DNA of 64,000 bases from Elephas maximus indicus (lineage: Eukaryota; Chordata; Mammalia; Proboscidea; Elephantidae). The notes below the pieces were generated by a model. That model was not told the origin of the DNA and searched no databases. It saw only the letters and a program-made list of their open reading frames with translations. Where the stretch lies: NCBI RefSeq assembly GCF_024166365.1, contig NC_064839.1, positions 15,052,878-15,116,877 on the forward strand, in the 5' to 3' direction. A program made the position numbers and the translations under genes. Below, piece by piece: positions 28,201-43,200 of the stretch; position 1 is the first letter of the stretch, and every line of letters begins with the position of its first letter.

Positions 28201-31200
28201 AGTGAAACAGTTTCCTGTTCTCTGTACCATAGACGCTCTGGAAAGATGTCTGGATCCCAGTATGACCGAGTGGGAGCGAGGCCGTGAGCGGGATGAGTTT
28301 GCTCGAGCATCCCAGCTGTATGTGTCTTCCCATTCAACCTTGTCCTCCAGGTTCACTCATGCCAAGGAGGAAGATGATTCAGATCAAGTTGAAGTCCCTC
28401 GAGACCAAGAGGTCTGCCACCATCCTGTCCCTATCTGGTGAATTTTAAAATTAAAACACTGTATAGCCAAATATTTTAAACCTCTCCGTGAAACTATCAA
28501 AATATACCTGGCGTAGTAGACTAAGAAATGATTTTATAATTTAGATTCAAGCATCTACCAAGTACATTACCAAAAATGTTACAGCATGAGCTGTTTTGTA
28601 ATTTTAGAAGATCACTTGAGAGTTTTAAGTGGAAGAGCAGTGAAGTCAGTTGAGTGACCGTTAATGAAACAGAATGAATGTGTTTTCCCAGAATGATGTC
28701 AACGACAAGCAGTCGGCTGTGAAGATGAAGATGTTTGGGAAGCTTACCCGAGACACGTTTGAGTGGCACCCTGACAAGCTTCTGTGTAAGAGGTTTAATG
28801 TCCCTGACCCTTATCCAGAGTAAGTTGGATAACCTGCCTTTGCACCAGTACAAAGCTTATTCTCTCATATTAAAACTAACTTTCCCCCTTACATACTCAT
28901 ATAAATTCCATTCTTGTAGAAGAATTTATCAATCCTTGGAGTTGAAAATTTTGCAGATTAACTTCTATTCATTTGCTACTAAACAAAACAAAACAAAAAA
29001 ACCCAACCCTCCAGATAACATATTGAAGATTTGAAACTCAGATATGTCAAGTTACAAAAGCAATACCTGTGTAATTTGCCATCTTTTAAATACTGTTCAT
29101 ACAGCTTACATTTAATATGTTACTTAAGCTTTCTAATTCTCTTTATAAAAGTTCAACACGTTCTTATTTGGGAATAAACACTGCAAAAAGCACATGTCGT
29201 TGAATCATAGATTTTGTCAGAAAATATAGATATATTTTTAGCAATGTAACTTTTTTTCTTAATTGAAAATCAATTTTCAAAGTAAAATTCTAGCCTTACT
29301 GTAATAAGGAAAAACTCATGGGTCCTAAAGTCAACCATTCTAAATTCTTAACAGCTTTGAGAAGCAAAAACATCTTTAAAAAAAAAAAAGCCAAACCCAT
29401 TGCCATTGAGTTGATTCTGACTCATAGTGACCCCATAGGACAGAGTAGAACTGCCGCATAGGGTTTCTAAGGAGCAGCTGGTGAATTTGAACTGCCAGCC
29501 TTTTGGTTAGCAGCCGAGCTCTTAAGCCAAGCTCTTAACCACTGTGCCACCAGGGCCCCTGGGTTAGGGGACCTTTTAAGCCAAGGAGAAGAGCTGGTGA
29601 GAAACTTGAGATGGAAAGCTTGACAGGAGGTGGATTATATCCTGGTAACTGTTGTTAAAATATCTTTTTTTCAACCCCCAGTTCAACTATAGTTGGATTA
29701 CCAAGAGTGAAACGTGACAAATACTCAGTTTTCAACTTTCTGACACTCCCAGAGACAGCTTCCTTGCCTGCAACTCAAGCATCAAGTGAAAAAGTACAAC
29801 AGCACCGAGGTCCTGACAGTGAGTAGGGGCTTCTTTGGGTCTACATGTTGGCCAGGGCCTCAGCCCTTACCCTACTGGGAAGACAGAAGTAAAGCATTGT
29901 CTAGTCCTAAGTATACGGATTGTGTGAACTCTCTATCCATTTAGAGAACTGCTCATGTTCATAAAATAGCTCATGTTGTAATGGCCCATATGTACACTAT
30001 TTGAGGTTGGGGCTGTGTCAGCCTTGCCACGTCCCCAACACTTCGCACAGTGCCTGGCCCACAGTAGGATGCTGATGTTCTTGAGTGAATTAAAGAGATG
30101 TGCTGTACGTTTTTGTTTGCTAATTCCGATTTTATGTCTGTATCCTCCTACCTTTCAGAATCAAGAAAACCTTCTAGATGGGATACATCTAAACAAGAAA
30201 AGAAGGAAGATTCCATTAGTGAATTTTTAAGTTTGACTAGATCAAAAGTTGGTACACCTAAACAGGAGCCCAGTCCATTAGTGAATAAAGAGGAGGAGCA
30301 TGTAACGGAATCATTCTCGAATAAGGTATCTGGGGCTTCCAGGGTCGCTTTGCCTGGCTGACTGTGGCCTTTGTCTTTCTTTATGATGACACCTCCTTTT
30401 CATTACTCAGTAACAGGGGTCTTCAAACTTTTTCTGGGAAAGGCCAGATAGTAAATATTTTAGGCTTTATTGGCCGTATAGTCTTTGTTACAACTATGCA
30501 ACTCTGCTGTTGAGTGTGAAAGCAACAATGGACAAAATGTAAATGACTGAGTGTAGCTGTGTCCCAATAAGACTTTACTTACAAAAACAGACAGTGCATT
30601 GTGTTTGGCCTGTGGGCTGTAGTCTGCTGTGTAGTCCACAACTTTCAATCATAGCTTTAATTGTGTAAGCAGAGGTCATGAACTTTCTCCCTTGAAACAC
30701 ACACTGTACCAGAGCCTCCTCTCCTGGGACTATGATGACACACGTTTGACCTTTTGACACTGTCCCAGGGTCCCTGAGCCTCTGTTCATTTCTTTCCAAT
30801 CTCTTCTCTCTGTTGTTCAAACTGGAAAATTTCTATTGATCTGTCTTCAAGTACACTGACTCTTGGCTCTATCGCCTCTATTCTGCTATTGAACCCATCT
30901 AATGAATTGATTTCAGTTATTATATTTTTCATTTCTAAAATTTCTATTTGATTCTTCTTTGTATCTTTTATTTCTTTGCTGAAACTTTTTTTTTTTAAAT
31001 CTTTTCATTCATTTCCCCTTATTCTTGGAACATAGTTGTAATAGCTGCTTTAAAGTCTTTGCCTGGTAATTCTAATATTTTTGTCATTTAGGGCTGGCAT
31101 CTGCTGTCTTTTCCCTTCCCAGATTTTCTTCGTTGTTCATATACCAAGTAATTTTGGATTGTATTCTAAGCATTTTGAATATTATGAGACTTTGAGTCTT

Positions 31201-34200
31201 CTTTAAATTCTAAGGAGAATGTTGATCTTGTTTTGTTTTAGCAGACAATCGATCAAGTGAGGTTTATGCTGCAAGTTTCTACCCGTCCTCTGTGATTCTA
31301 CTGTCATTTCTGTTTCAGAGCCTTTATAGTACTATTCAGATCTTTCCTGAGTGTACATCACCCAGTGACCAGTATGGGACCTGGATGGCGGTTAATCCCA
31401 TAATTCTGTTATCAGGCCTTTGGTTTACTGTGTAAGGTTAGACCCTTGCATGCACAGTTTGACGGTGAACCGGAAGATCCTAACCACTTTATGGGATCAC
31501 TCCTTTGAGCTCCTCCTCTTCATGACCTTCCTAATACTTTGATTCTCTGGGCTCCCCTCTTTGTTCCTCTGGCTGGAAAGCCGGGGCTTTAGTTTCCCTG
31601 CTCTGCCTTGTATTTCCTGTAACTTTATCTCTGTCTGGGGTAAATGGCAGGAGGGCGTAAAAAATAAAAAAGCAGTGAGAGTCACTCCAAATTCCTGGAA
31701 CCACAGCTTCTGCGGTCAGAGAGAAGGGCTCCCCTCCTCAGAATTTTAGGCACTTGCCTGGAAATTGTTGCCATCACCCAACTGGAACCTCTCCTTTGGA
31801 TTTTACTGTTATTTTTTAAGGGTGTAGAAACTTCATTCAAGGATCCTGGCTCTGTGAATGTGGCCATTAGATTAGAAAGCCTTCTGGATTTCTCAAAAAT
31901 TTTGCTGAATAGTATTTGGATATTTTTTTTTTTAATAATTTTTATTGAGCTTTAAGTGAACGTTTACGAATCAAGTCAGTCTGTCACATATAAGCTTATG
32001 TACACCTTACTCCATACTCCCACTTACTCTCCCCCAATGAGTCAGCCCTTCCAGTCTCTCCTTTCGTGACAATTTTGCCTGTTTCTAACCTTCTCTACCC
32101 TCCCATCTCCCCTCCAGACAGGAGATGCCAACACAGTCTCAAGTGTCCACCTGATACAAGTAGCTCACTCTTCATCAGCATCTCTCTCCTACCTATTGTC
32201 CAGTCCCTTCCATGTCTGATGAGTTGTCTTCGGGAATGGTTCCTGTCCTGGGCCAACAGAAGGTTTGGGGACCATGACCGCCAGGATTCCTCTAGAGTAT
32301 TTGGATATTTTTGTCTGGAAAAAGTCTTGATTCTTGCTTTTTTACTTATTAGGCCATGTGACCTTGGGAAAGTCTCTTCCCCTGTCTGGATTATTTCTTT
32401 CTTGAAAACTCTCAGAGTTAGCACCATTATGAGTGTGCACACTTTTTGGCAGAATTTGGGTGGAGGGTGGAGAGCTTGGGAAATACAGACCTTGTGTGTT
32501 TGGTGTGTGTTGTTATTTAATTCCAGTACAGCTTCTACTGGGTGGGGGGGGCGGGGAAGATTAGCTCCTGTAGCTATCTAATAAGAGTTGAATATCTCAG
32601 ATAGTTATGGTAACTGTGCCTGTACATTTAGGGTTATAGACCTCATCAAAAGACAGAAATGTCTTTGAACATGGATATTAGCCAGCTGTCACTTTACTGT
32701 CCCCTCATGTGACACTGGTATCTGTTGTTTACCATGAAGACATCAGATTCATGACTTCTCTTGGGAATTCTTGCCATGATTTCTGAGTTTCATTGTCAGT
32801 CCCTCTCTCCTGACTTTTTTTATGTATGTATGTGTATATATATTTCTAATTTTGAAGCAATCTCAAAAATTAAATACAGTACAGAGAATTTTTTCCTGAG
32901 CCACTTGAGAGTAAGTTGCCAACCAGATGCCCCATCACTCTCTAATACTTAAGTCTGTGTTTCCTTCAAAGAAGGACATTCTCCTACATAACCACAGTAC
33001 AACCACCCAAATCGACACATTACTACAGTGTAATCCTCAGACCCCATTTAAGTTCTACCAGTCCTCCTAGTAATGTGCTTTATAGCAGAAGGATGCAGTT
33101 TATCATAACTTGTCGCATTTAGCTGTCACTTCTCTCTCAGTCTCTGCCCTTCGGTTTGGAACAGCTCCTCAGTTTTTCTCTGATTGTCATGAATGGTGAT
33201 TTGGAAGATTACTGACCAGTCAGTCTGTAGTAAGCCCCTCAGCTGGGGCTTCTCTGAAGCTTCCTCATGATTTGATTCAGCTCATGAATCTTTGGCAGGA
33301 ATGCCTGAGAAGGGATGCTGTATTCTTCTCATTGTAACTTTTCCGGTGGCACCTGATGTCAGTGGGTCTAATTTCTGATGAAATTCACTTTGCTCACTTG
33401 ATTAAGGTGGCGTTTGCCAGGGTTTTCCACTATAAAGTTACTCTTTTTCCTCCATATCTGCAGGTTCAACCAACTGCAGATTTAAAATATTGGGGGAAGG
33501 GGGGAGGGAAGAGAAAGAAAGAGCTCAAGGACCTGGGGCAGCGCAGAGGGCAGTGAAAGTCAGGACAGGGTTCAAGATGTGGTTCAGCTTAAGGGCTGGT
33601 ATGTGGCTGTGAAGGACGAAGCTCACAGGGGAACGGAGGCAGCTGCACCCTGACACAAAGTGGACAAGTGGGGATAGGAGGAATGGGGTCTCAAACTTAG
33701 TTTGGGGGCTTCTGAGTCTGACCGAGGATCTGGAGAGCATGTCAGCAATAGAGGTCTCGGTCAGGAAGGCGAGAACAAAGCTTGCAGGCCCAGGACCTAG
33801 CACTCTGCACCGTATGCATGTGGAATCCAGTGTCACCCAGGGCCTCCTAGCTGAGGACCCCTGGCTCGGAGGGTGGTCTGGTGTGGGAGGTCCGGATGCA
33901 GCTGTCCTTGAAAGTGCCTGCTGTGATCCGGTGCCTCGTCTGCCCTAACCTGGTCCACCATCACTATTCCACTTCAAAGCACTGTTCATTCCTGTGCTAT
34001 GTAAAAGAAAAATACTATGCCATTTTATATAAGGGACTTGAGCATCCGCGGATCTTGGTATCCGCAGGACTCCTGTAACCAATCGCCCACCGGTAGAGGG
34101 ACGACTGTACTTGTGTTAACTTATTATTAATTACATTTAATAAGTATTTAGGAACTTTGAAATATGTAAATACTCTGTTCCTTATCAAATTATTTATTTG

Positions 34201-37200
34201 TTTATTATCACTGTGGACTCAGGGTTTCCTAGTTTATTGAAAGGGCTATAATCCACTACTATCATTATTTATTTTAATACTCAAATGGTCTCAGGTTCGA
34301 CTAGTTGGAGCTTCTTCAAGTAGACTTCTGTCTTCTTTCGACATGTCCCTCTTATCCTTTGAGCACTTTCTTGCATTCTGGGCACAGTAAGATGTTCTAG
34401 GCTCATCTTTTTCTTTCCCAGCTCCAGCTCTGGAATCAGCCCTTTATCCAAGGCAACCTGGTTCCTTTTAGAAGGGAATGGTATTTAGAAAACAGGATCT
34501 GGGCACATCCCTGACTTTTTTTTTTTTTTTTAATCACTTTTTCCTCTTTAATTTTTTTTTTTCCGTATGAATAGAGTTTACTTTAAAACTACAAACTTTA
34601 CTATCTTGTATTGGTTTTCCTCATGTGGATATTTGTCACCCTGCTCCAGAAATTCGAGGTGGTGTGTTGTAAGGGAAGGACTACTGACCAAGAGTGAGGG
34701 GAACTGGGTTATAGAATCCAGGCCTTCCCCCTTTGGTGTGAACCAGGAGTGTGTCTTTTTTTTTTTTTTTTTTTAATTTTGCTATGCTTTAGGTGAAAGT
34801 TTACAGTGCAAATTAGTTTCTCATTAAAAAATGCATACACAAATTGTTTTGTGATATTAGTTGCAATCCCCGCAATGTGTCAGCACTCTCCCCCTTTCCA
34901 CCTGGGTTCCCTGTGTCTATTTGTCCAGCTTTCCTGTCCCTTCCTGCCTGCTCGTCTTTGCTTTGGGGCAGATGTTGTCCATTTGGTGTCCTATACTTGA
35001 TTGAACTAAGAAGCACTTTTCTCACGTGTGTTATTGTTTGTTTTATAGTCCTGTCTAATCTTTGGCCAAAAGGCGGACTTCAGGAGTGGTTTCAGTTCTG
35101 GGATAGCACGGTGTCTGGGAACCATAGTCTTGGGGTTCTACCAGTCTGTCAGACCAGTAAGTCTGGTCTTTTTTTCTGATTTTGAATTTTGTTTTATAGT
35201 TTTCTCCTGCTCCGTCTGGGGCCCTCTAGTTGTGATCCCTGTCAGAGCCTCTTGCCTTCTCTGGCCTGGGGTTCTGCAGGGGTAAAATGGAAGGACTGAG
35301 GTGACTTCTGTTGGCTGGCTCTGGGGCTTTCTCACATCGCTGCTGTTAGATTACCTCAGGGTCCCATCCAGTTATGATAAGCTGTTTGAGGCTGGGCTAT
35401 GTCTTTCTCATACCTTTACTTCATATCTATTAACTTGAGTTTATACAAAGTTACTGCCTATTTTTTTTTGTTAGTCTGAATGTCCATAACATGGGCTTGG
35501 TTTAGGAAGAAAACCTGTTGCTATCGAGTATATTCTGACTCATAGTCACCCTATAGGACAGAGTGGAACTGCCCCATAGAATTTCCAAGGAGTGGCTGGT
35601 GGGTTTGAACTGCTGACCTTCTGGTTAGCAGCTGAGCTCCTAACCACTGTGGCACCAGGGCTCCTTTTTAGAAAGGGTGATGTGTAATTCCAAAGGGAAG
35701 TTCCTTGATGATTTTATTCATGTGTTTATGCCTCCCTCTCCATTCTAGAGAGGACCCACAGTTTCTCTTCCACATTTTCCCATGGGTAGACTATCTTCTG
35801 GAAGAAAGGCCTGGCAATCTGCTTCCAAAAGGTCACAGCCATAGACAACCCTATGGAGTGCAGTTCTTCTCTGAAACACGTGGGGTTTTCATGAGTCAAA
35901 ATTGACAGGACAGCAACTAGTTTTTTTTTTTTTTTTTTTTTAAAGACTATCTTCATTACTTTAGTATTAGATTTCTGAAGGCTTGGGTAGATTTTGACTG
36001 TATTTACAGAGGATTATAGCAGAGTACATAATAATGCTGGCAGTGGTCAAAAATGAAATTTGTGTATTGTTTTGTTTTTTTATTATACTCTAGGTGAAGG
36101 TTTACAGCTCAAGTTAATTTCTCATAATACACAAATTTGTGCACACATTGTTATGTGACACTAGTTGCAAACCCTATAACGTGACAGCACTCTCCCCCTT
36201 TCCACTCCGGTTTTTCTGTGTCCATCCATCCAGCTCCTGTCCCTTCCTGCCTTCTCATCCTGCCTCTGGACAGGAGCCACCCATTTGGCCTCCTGTGTCA
36301 GCTTGAACTAAGAAGCATGCTCTTCACGAGTATTATTTTGTTTTATAGTGCAGTCCAATCTTTGTCTGAAGAGTGGGCTTTGGGAATGGTTTTAGCTCTG
36401 TGTAAACAAAGTGTCCAGGGAAAATCTGTGTTTTTGAGAGTCTTATTCTCTCATGAATATAGGGCAGAGGCACTGCACTAGTCCCTAATACATTTTTCAA
36501 GGCCCTGCGCAATTCCGATTAATGACTAATCTCCATGAGAGTTCTTTCTACTGGGTGCTCCAGCTGCTTCTACCAACTGGTACATACCATTGTTGTTGAC
36601 TCAGAAACACCACAAAACATCCGGTGTTTAGATCACTGTTAGTTAGATCCTTCCTTAGTTAGGCAGTATATGGGTATGAATACCCATGTACGTGGGCCTT
36701 TAACGTAAATACGTGTGTGTGTGTGTGTGTGTGTATTCTCGAATGTTTAGCTCCTTTGACTCTTGCTACTTTGTTCCTGACTCTTATCTCACTGTTAATA
36801 CAGATGGTGACCAAGGGTGCAGATTCACAGACCGAGGTAGAAGGTAGCCGCCCATCCATGGACTTGTTCAAGGCCATCTTTGCCAGCTCCTCAGATGAGA
36901 AGTCCTCATCTTCCGAGGACGAGCAGGGCGACAGTGAGGAGGATCAGGCGGGTGTCGGGGAGGCTGACTTCAAGCATTCCGAAGAGACCGATTTGGCAGA
37001 AACGTCACCAGTGGCACACAGTATGTCAGTAGTTCAGACTTGGGATCTAGAGGAGAAAAGGATGACGTCTTTAGAAAAGTTGCCTCTTTGTTTAGCCTGG
37101 AATCTTAAACCAGGAAAATTAGCAACTGATGATGTTTAATCTTTTTATAGATTTAATTGGGGGAACAGAGTTCTTTTTTTCTGTCTGCTATAAATCTTTG

Positions 37201-40200
37201 GTATATTTTTAAGATAGCTGTGTTTGATAATACCGATTCTACTACTTCCCCTAGTGAGAAGGGCAAGTTGTAGTAGCACATACTAATAAAGTAGTAGTAA
37301 AACTTTCAAAAAGAGTATTTTTTTTTTACCTGGTTGATTATCAGCTGCCAGGATTATTAGGAAACATTTGGTCATGAAATGTGCAGGGCTCTTGCTGCTT
37401 TCCTCTCAGCAGGGCCAAGTGTGTACTCTGTAACAGCCATCAGGGGGAAGTGGCCGTTGGTAAATGGTGTCTGTTCTCATTGCCGTGAGTCTGACACACA
37501 GTGGTTCCTAGACGGAGCTAGTACTACGGGTTCTCTTTGCCCCAGTCAGGAGTTTCGGGCTCAGGAAAGGAGGCTGTCATTCTCATTACTGTGAGTCTAA
37601 CACGCAGTGGTTCCTAGATGAAGCTAGTACTACGGGTTCTCTTTGCCCCAGTCAGGAGTTTCGGGCTCAGGAGAGGAGGCCGTCTGGAGCTTGAGGTGGT
37701 GGGGAGACTTCAGATGCTCGGGCGGGTGGGCAAAATTTCCCATATCGCAGTGTGTCCTGCCTGCTTCTGTCAGTCTGCAGTGGATTGTGTATAATTTTTG
37801 AGGGTCTTGAACCACCTATAAACAAATATATAGGATCATAAAATATTATTCTTAAGTGATCGTGTGTGTCAGCCCTTTTCTAGTCTTCTGTTAACAAAAG
37901 AAAAAGTTTATTTATATGTGTAGAAAGCTTAAATCCTTTGTAATTGTGCTTCCCAGAGATAACCACTGTTAATGCTTTGATGCATATTTTTCCATTTTTA
38001 TATTTTACGTTTTTTCTACACTGGAAATATAGCAATCTGCTGAGAAGTTATGAATGATAATTTATTTTGAGTCAAACTCGCCTGATTTCTGAGATGGGAC
38101 ATAGACTTACCTCCCTGTTTGTTTGCTTGTAAGTTTTTTTTTTTCTTCTCAAGTGGTCTGTTTCATGTTTCAGGACATGTTTTAACCCTTGAGGTCTCAG
38201 GTGATCCGGAGTGTGTGCCCTCTTGCCACCCCTATATTTCAGCCCTTGGTGCACTTAATTGTAAGTGTCCTTGTGTGCCATGAGGGCAGAGATGGGGCCC
38301 ACCATGTTCACTCCTGTGGTCTAAGCATCTTGTGGAAGCTAGTCAGGCTTGGTAGTGAACAAGAGCACACGTTATCTGGTAGCAATAGACATTAATTAAA
38401 AACTCAAGCACATTAATACTTGGCAAATAAATGAAATTAGTATTTGCCGTTTTTCATAAATGAAATTGTCTGCTGTTTTTCAGCTAGCGAGCCGGCACCC
38501 CAGGCACCTGCACCTTCTTTCCCGATACAGAAGATGCACATAGATGAAAGAGAAGAGTTTGGCCCGCGGCTGCCTCCTGTCTTCTGCCCCAGTGAGTCGA
38601 GAGCTCCTTGGTTCTTCTGTTTGCATCAGGACCAGTGTCTCCTCTGAGATAGGACATCCACCCATCTAATCCAACAGGAGGCCAGCCAAATAAATGTGGT
38701 TGTTTCTGGGTTATCCGTTTTCAGCCACATTTTGAAAACTGTTGCCTCCACTTAATGCCTAAATGGTAGTTGTTGCTTTACAGACTCAGAGACCTTTAAG
38801 CTTTTTTTTTTTTTTTAACGTTTAGAGTAGGGTCCTAAAGCATCATAAATTTTGTCACTTATAGAAATTTTTTTTTTTTTTCTATAGAAAGTAAACATCT
38901 AGGAGATAAACATGTGAGGATCGGGTTGCAGGAAGAAGAGTAGTCTAAGTCTCTTGTACTCTGGCTGATGTAGCAAATAAAATAAAACTGTAGTTCTTTC
39001 AGAAGACAGCCCACCCTCCCTCCGCTAATATCTGTCAGTCACTTCTATTTAGTGCCATGTTAAGTTGACATCTAATTTTAAAATGTTTAGACTCATTTAT
39101 CATCTCTTTGAAGGCTGGATTAGCAAACATCTGATAGCATGATCCAGATACATAAATGATACATAATTCTGTTACCTATTTTATAGTTTCCTATAGTGCC
39201 CACCTATAAATATTTGGTTAAATTAAAAAATTATATTCACACCAGTCGAAACATTTATAATTTTAATTTAGTTATAAATTAAAGAAGTAAAAAGTGTGAA
39301 GTTTTGAAAATTGCAGTGAATGTATTCCTCATTTGCTTTAGTTGTTCAGTCTCTAGTTTAAGATAGGTGTACCAGCACCTGAAAACAAAATTATCTATAT
39401 GCCTTTCCTAGAAGGTGCTCAGTGTCCTGGTGATAGTTAGTAACCTGATTTGGTCTACGGCTAGTTGAGAGAAATGGTTTTCTAAAAACTAGCATTTAAA
39501 AAAAAAGATTAAGAAGGTCAAATTTTGAAAATATGACCAAGTAATAGGACTAGAAGATTACGTGTACCTGTGGACCACATTTAGAGAATATCCATGTCTC
39601 TGAAACATCCTTAAACTTATATTCAGGTGAAAAAAGTTGGTTTAAAGACTCGCACTGCTCCTGTTATGGTGAATTTCTGCTGATTTGGTTACCTGGAAAT
39701 TAGGTACCTTTGAGAACGTTTTGGTTCGAATTTGGAGATGGAGAATTTAAGCACATGCAACTTGTGTGACCATTCTTAACGATTGCCCACATTATGTCGT
39801 TTTGATAAATGCTAGTTTTTTAGTGCTTCTATTTGTAAGATAAATTCTGCTAAAATGTGCTTTGTAAGGAGAAGATGGTGTGAGAAGAGCTGATATTTAC
39901 ATGCCAGATTCTGGGCTATGGGATTCGTGTTCACTGTCCGTTCTCATCTTCCCTATATCCCCAAGAGGCATGGGAGTCTTATTATTCCCATTTTACACAT
40001 GGGGAAACTGAGGTTTGGAGAGGTTAAGCAATGTGCTGAAGATCACAGAGCTGGCAACAGAGCTGAGTTTCAGACTCTGGTCTGTCTCTGAGCTTACCTG
40101 AGGATGTCACATTACAAAAGACTTGTGGGAATCCTGGTCTGACTTTATCTTATCTGACTTCATCTGGCATGAGGTTAAGCATGATGCTGGTTGAATCACA

Positions 40201-43200
40201 GCAGTCTTCTGTTGAGGTTTCTGGGGACTCCCTCAGTATAGAGCTACAATGTGGTATGCTAATCTGTTTGTTCCCTGGTGAGGCAGAAGCAAATCAAAGG
40301 GGAGGGTTCTGCCTCGAAGTTAGACTTGTAATTCAGTAACTTCATTTTTTTTTTTTATAACTAGCTTTTATTTTTCCATTATAGTTCATGTGTTTAGTAC
40401 ATTTTTGTTTCAGATGCTCGTCAGAAGCTTGAGATACCTCAAAAGGAGAAACATAAAAAGAACAAAGAAAAACACAAAACTAAGAAAGAGCACAGACGAA
40501 GGAAAGAGAAGGTGGGTGACTTGTGGGTGTCCTAAGACTGGTGTATGAGATCTGATGTGCTTCCTTCTGTCTTCTAGATAAGCCCCCAGGAATGACTGCC
40601 AACTGGAAGGAGTATCTTGTAGCCAGGAGGGGGTGTACACAGATCTCTCTCCGCCTTAAAATAAATGTTGATATTCAGTGTAAATTCTCAGTTTTTCAGA
40701 AATTTTCTTTCAGAGCAGAATACTTTAATTTGTTCACTTGTATTAAAAGAAATTTTTTTTTTATTTGTGAACAATAAGAAACAAAAAGGGGGGAAAAAAA
40801 AGAAATAGGAAAAAAGGCCATTTAAGTATCCTAGAGTAATGATTGAGTATATACATATAAATAATAAAACAGTATTTACTGACAAATTAATTACCTAACT
40901 TTACACCTTGAGGAACCAGAAAAAGAAGAGTAAAAATCCAAGATTAGCAGATGGAAGGAAATAATAAAAGATTAAAGCTAGATAAATGAAATAGAGAATA
41001 GAAAAACAATAGAATCAACAAAACCAAAAGGTGGTTCTTTGTAAAGATCAATAAGATTATCAAACCTTTAATTAGACTGACAAAAAAGAGAAGCTGTAAA
41101 TAACTAAAATTAGAAATGAAAATGGGGCCATTACTACCAACCCTACAGAAATAAAAAAGATTATAAGTGAAAACTACAGACAACTGTATACCAACAAATT
41201 GGATAACCTAAATGAAATGGACAATTTCCTAAAAACATACTAATCACCTAAAGGGACTCAAGAAGAAGTATAAAATCTCAACAGACCTATAACAAGTAAA
41301 GAGTAATTAAAAGCCTCCTGGCAGAGAAAAGTCCAGGACCAAATGGCTTCACTGATGAATCCTACCAAACACTTAAAGAGGAATTAACAGCATTCCTACT
41401 CAAATTATTTGAAAAAAATAGAAGATGAGGGCACATGTCCTAACTCATTCTCTGAGGCTAGCATTACTCTGATTCCAAAAACACCACAAGAAAACTACAA
41501 ATATCCCTTATTGATATTATAAATATTATAGATGTAAAAATCCTCAACAAAATACTAGCAAACTGAATCCAACAGTATATTAAAGGGATTACACAGCATG
41601 ACTAAGTGGGATTTATCTCAGGAATGCAAGGGTCAAGAAAATCAATTATTGTGATATACCACATTAATAGAAAAAGAGGCGGGGGAAACATGATGATCTA
41701 AATTGATGCAGAAAAGGCATTTGACAAAATCCAACACTCTCACTATAAAACACTCAGAAAACTAGGAATAGAAGGGAAATTCCTCAACATGATAAAGGGC
41801 CTTTATGAAAAACCCACAGCAGATGTCATACTCAATGGTCAAAGATTGAAAGCTTTTTTCCCTAAGATCAGGAACAAGACGAGGATGCCTGGTTTCACAA
41901 CTGCTATTCAACACTGTATTAGAAGTTCTAGCCAGAGCAGTTAGGTAAGAAATAGAAATCAAGGCGTTCTCACTTAAAAGAAAGAAGGAAAACTATGGAC
42001 AAATGACTTGATCCTGTATATAAAAAACTCTCGAAGAATCCACAAGAAGGCTACTAATGCTTATAAACAAACTCAATAAAGTTGCAGGATATACAACACA
42101 AAAAAATCAGCTGTGTTTCTATACACCAACAATGAACAATCCATGAGGAAAATTAAGAAAACTGTTTTATTTATAGCATCTAAAAAATAAAATACCTAGG
42201 AATAAATTGAGCCAAGGGGTGAAAGACTTGTATACTGAAAACTACAAATATTACTCAAAGAAAAAAAAGAGGATCTAAATAAATAGTAAGAATCCTGTGT
42301 TCCTGAATTGGAAGAATAATATGGTTACAACGTCAGTAGTACACAAAGGGATCTTCAGATTCAATACAATCTCAATCAAAACCCCAACAATGTTTTTAGC
42401 ATGAATATAGGCATATATATCAATAGAGTAGAACTGAGTCCAGAAATGAACCCATACTCCTATAGCCGATTGAATTTTGTCAAAGGTGCCAAGTCCACCC
42501 AGTGCAGAAAGAATAGTCTATTCAACAAATGGTGCTGGGACAACTGAATTTCCATGTACAAACAAATGAAGTTGGACTCGTACCTCACACCATATACAAA
42601 ACTTAATTGAAAATAGGTCAGATGTTACCATTGGGAGAAACTGGGTAAGGACATAGGAGATCTGTCGGTATTATTTCTTACAACTGCATGTGAATCTACA
42701 GTTATCTCAAAAAGTTTAATTGAATAACAAATGAATTACCCAATTATACAACCCAGAGAATACAGCTGTAACATTTTGGCATAGGTATTCCTTTCAATCT
42801 TTTGTCTCTGCACCTACACACATTTTCTACCTTACTTGGAGCATAGTTGTTGTTAGGTTTCCTTGAGTAGATTTTTCAACTCAGTAGCAACCCCATGTGA
42901 CAGAGTAGAACTGCCCTGTAGGGTTTTCTAGGCTGTAGTGGTTATGGAAGCAGGTCTTTCTCCCTCAGAGCCACTAGCTGGGTTCTAACTGCCAACATTT
43001 CCGTTAGCAGCTGAGCAGTTAACTGTTTGAGCCACCAGGGCTCCATATTTGGAGTATATGGTATAGAATGTTTGGAATTCTGCTTTTTGCATTCATGGGC
43101 ATTTTTGCGTGTCATCTATGATGCTTAGAAAAATTTTCGCAAAGGGCTGCATCACCACTATCTCATCATTTATTCCCTCTTGGTGGATTTTTACGGTGTT

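Noticed and set aside
32066-32581. 171-residue open frame in GPATCH1 intron 15
   Set aside because: Its first half is antisense L1 3' UTR and the second half is intron sequence past the target duplication.
40870-42730. Possible processed gene in intron 18
   Set aside because: Degenerate L1 ORF2, with stops in all frames.
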